A stretch of 64,000 nucleotides of DNA from positions 124,001 to 188,000 of the forward strand of contig NZ_FMAR01000002.1 of assembly GCF_900094705.1 (NCBI RefSeq), in the 5' to 3' direction. Positions 63,379 through 64,000 of the stretch are shown piece by piece. Under the pieces are notes generated by a model that worked only from the letters and a program-made list of their open reading frames with translations, was not told the DNA's origin and ran no database searches. The translations under genes were made by a program, and so were the position numbers. The first letter of the stretch is position 1. The number at the start of each line of letters is the position of its first letter. The DNA comes from Chitinophaga costaii (GTDB lineage: Bacteria > Bacteroidota > Bacteroidia > Chitinophagales > Chitinophagaceae).

Positions 63379-63655
63379 GTTATGATGGTACTTATTATTT
63401 AAAAAGAAGGCGGGCAGAAGCCCACCCGCTGTTATGACTGTACTTATTACTATTTTAAATATCGCTATAGAGGACTAATCTAGTTTAAAAAGAAGCAGGC
63501 GGGCAGACGCCCACCCGCTGTTATGACTGTACTTATTACTATTTTAAATTTTATTAAGAGACAAACAAGTTTTAAAAAAGAAGCAGGCGGGCAGACGCCC
63601 ACCCGCTGTAGGTTATGACTGTACTTATTACTCTCTTAAATATCTTTTTATATGC
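63379..63655 (-). repeat. Three tandem 88-89-bp repeats each carrying a terminator-like hairpin
   Basis: Each unit holds a (G)GCGGGCAG-A-GCCCACCCGC hairpin (starts at 63409, 63498 and 63586), then TATGACTGTACTTATTACT and a TTTAAA-containing AT-rich spacer. On the minus strand the hairpin AGCGGGTGGGC/GCCCGCCTGCT (11 bp, two G-T pairs) is followed by TTCTTTTT. An incomplete fourth copy of the spacer (TATGATGGTACTTATTA) lies at 63381-63397. The reading frame changes from copy to copy, so they do not encode a peptide family. Confidence 0.85.
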
Positions 63656-64000
63656 AAATGGGAAGAAGGTAGAAGGCAGGAGATAAAGCTATAAATAATT
63701 TCAATCACCTCGTTTCTTTCCATCACGATTATCAATTTCGATTAAGACTCTAATATGGCAAATAATACTCCGATTGTATTCGGCAAATCTGCTATTAACA
63801 ATACTTTAAGCTTATTGTTAATGAAATACTAAGAAGTGCCGTTGCTTTGGAGAATTTTAAAAAAACAGGCATCTATATACCGTTTGGCCTTGATTGTATA
63901 GGTTATAATACTTTTTACTTACAACGCTTGCTGTGTATCTAAATTGCTTACCGGTTGAAAAATAACATAACCTTCCTTGGTGGCTCATCTCCACAGAAGA
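63656..64000. other. Right edge, no supported gene
   Basis: AT-rich. A 26-codon frame (MANNTPIVFGKSAINNTLSL..., from 63755) and a stop-bounded stretch reading FKKTGIYIPFGLD are present on the plus strand in different frames, but nothing identifies a gene. Confidence 0.35.

Noticed and set aside
63403..63460. Plus-strand reading of the tandem repeats as peptide precursors (EGGQKPTRCYDCTYYYF-like, reminiscent of GG-leader RiPPs)
   Set aside because: A stop codon lies directly before the motif in copy 1, no start codon or leader exists, and the frame differs between copies.
1..64000. CRISPR arrays, rRNA operons, insertion sequences, prophage
   Set aside because: No short regularly spaced repeats with unique spacers, no rRNA-like sequence and no transposase or integrase frame seen.

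Overview
The window looks like a chromosomal segment of a Bacteroidota (Bacteroidetes) bacterium, most likely of the Chitinophagaceae. Several things point there: a TamB plus lipoprotein TamL pair, a GLPGLI protein next to a large TonB-receptor-like barrel, DUF2480 and DUF3050 proteins, an RprXY-like two-component system, the absence of clear Shine-Dalgarno sites, and repeated promoter boxes of the Bacteroidetes form TAnnTTTG. The genus is inferred from gene content; no search was run.

Region by region. 1-3.5 kb: the first codons of a KpsF/GutQ-type isomerase, recQ, a DUF3050 gene and tRNA-Phe with its own promoter and terminator. 3.5-10.2 kb: an accessory, decaying stretch. It holds a broken 'mobile mystery protein A/B' pair (HTH plus Fic), a large orphan SF1 helicase-like ATPase, a beta-lactamase-fold protein that has lost its catalytic motifs, an ORF6N protein and two possible gene remnants. 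10.2-19.1 kb: membrane and envelope genes (ICMT-like methyltransferase, DinB, CNNM/CorC-type protein, NagX-like acyltransferase, MFS permease, CLC-F fluoride antiporter, cardiolipin synthase) and an acidic disordered protein. The CLC-F gene has a recognisable fluoride riboswitch followed by a hairpin that would hide its start codon.

19.5-25.6 kb has the marks of a replication-origin neighbourhood: mnmG, two parS (ParB) palindromes exactly 400 bp apart with a 79-bp tandem duplication between them, ybeY, an orphan feoA, nadA, and a 765-bp gap with three full-match DnaA boxes and a long inverted repeat. 25.6-32.5 kb: a PpiD/SurA-like foldase, DUF2480, CorA, an FAD oxidoreductase without the expected Rieske tail, a PfpI/DJ-1 protein and RlpA, then a candidate small RNA. 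32.8-48.7 kb: tamL and tamB, gltB-gltD, and a GHL10 glycoside hydrolase.

48.9-64 kb: methylglyoxal synthase, a NifU/NFU1 scaffold, a pnuC-nadR-like NAD salvage operon, MtgA, a TsaC/Sua5 protein, an rprXY-like pair divergent from a GLPGLI plus outer-membrane barrel pair that share glycine-rich tracts, a TIM-barrel isomerase with a twin-arginine signal, an amino-acid permease, a RimJ/RimL acetyltransferase and, at the right edge, three tandem 88-89-bp hairpin repeats.

Common themes are cell-envelope biogenesis (TamB/TamL, MtgA, RlpA, Cls, PpiD), nitrogen and NAD metabolism (GltBD, NadA, PnuC, NadR) and chromosome maintenance (RecQ, parS, putative oriC).
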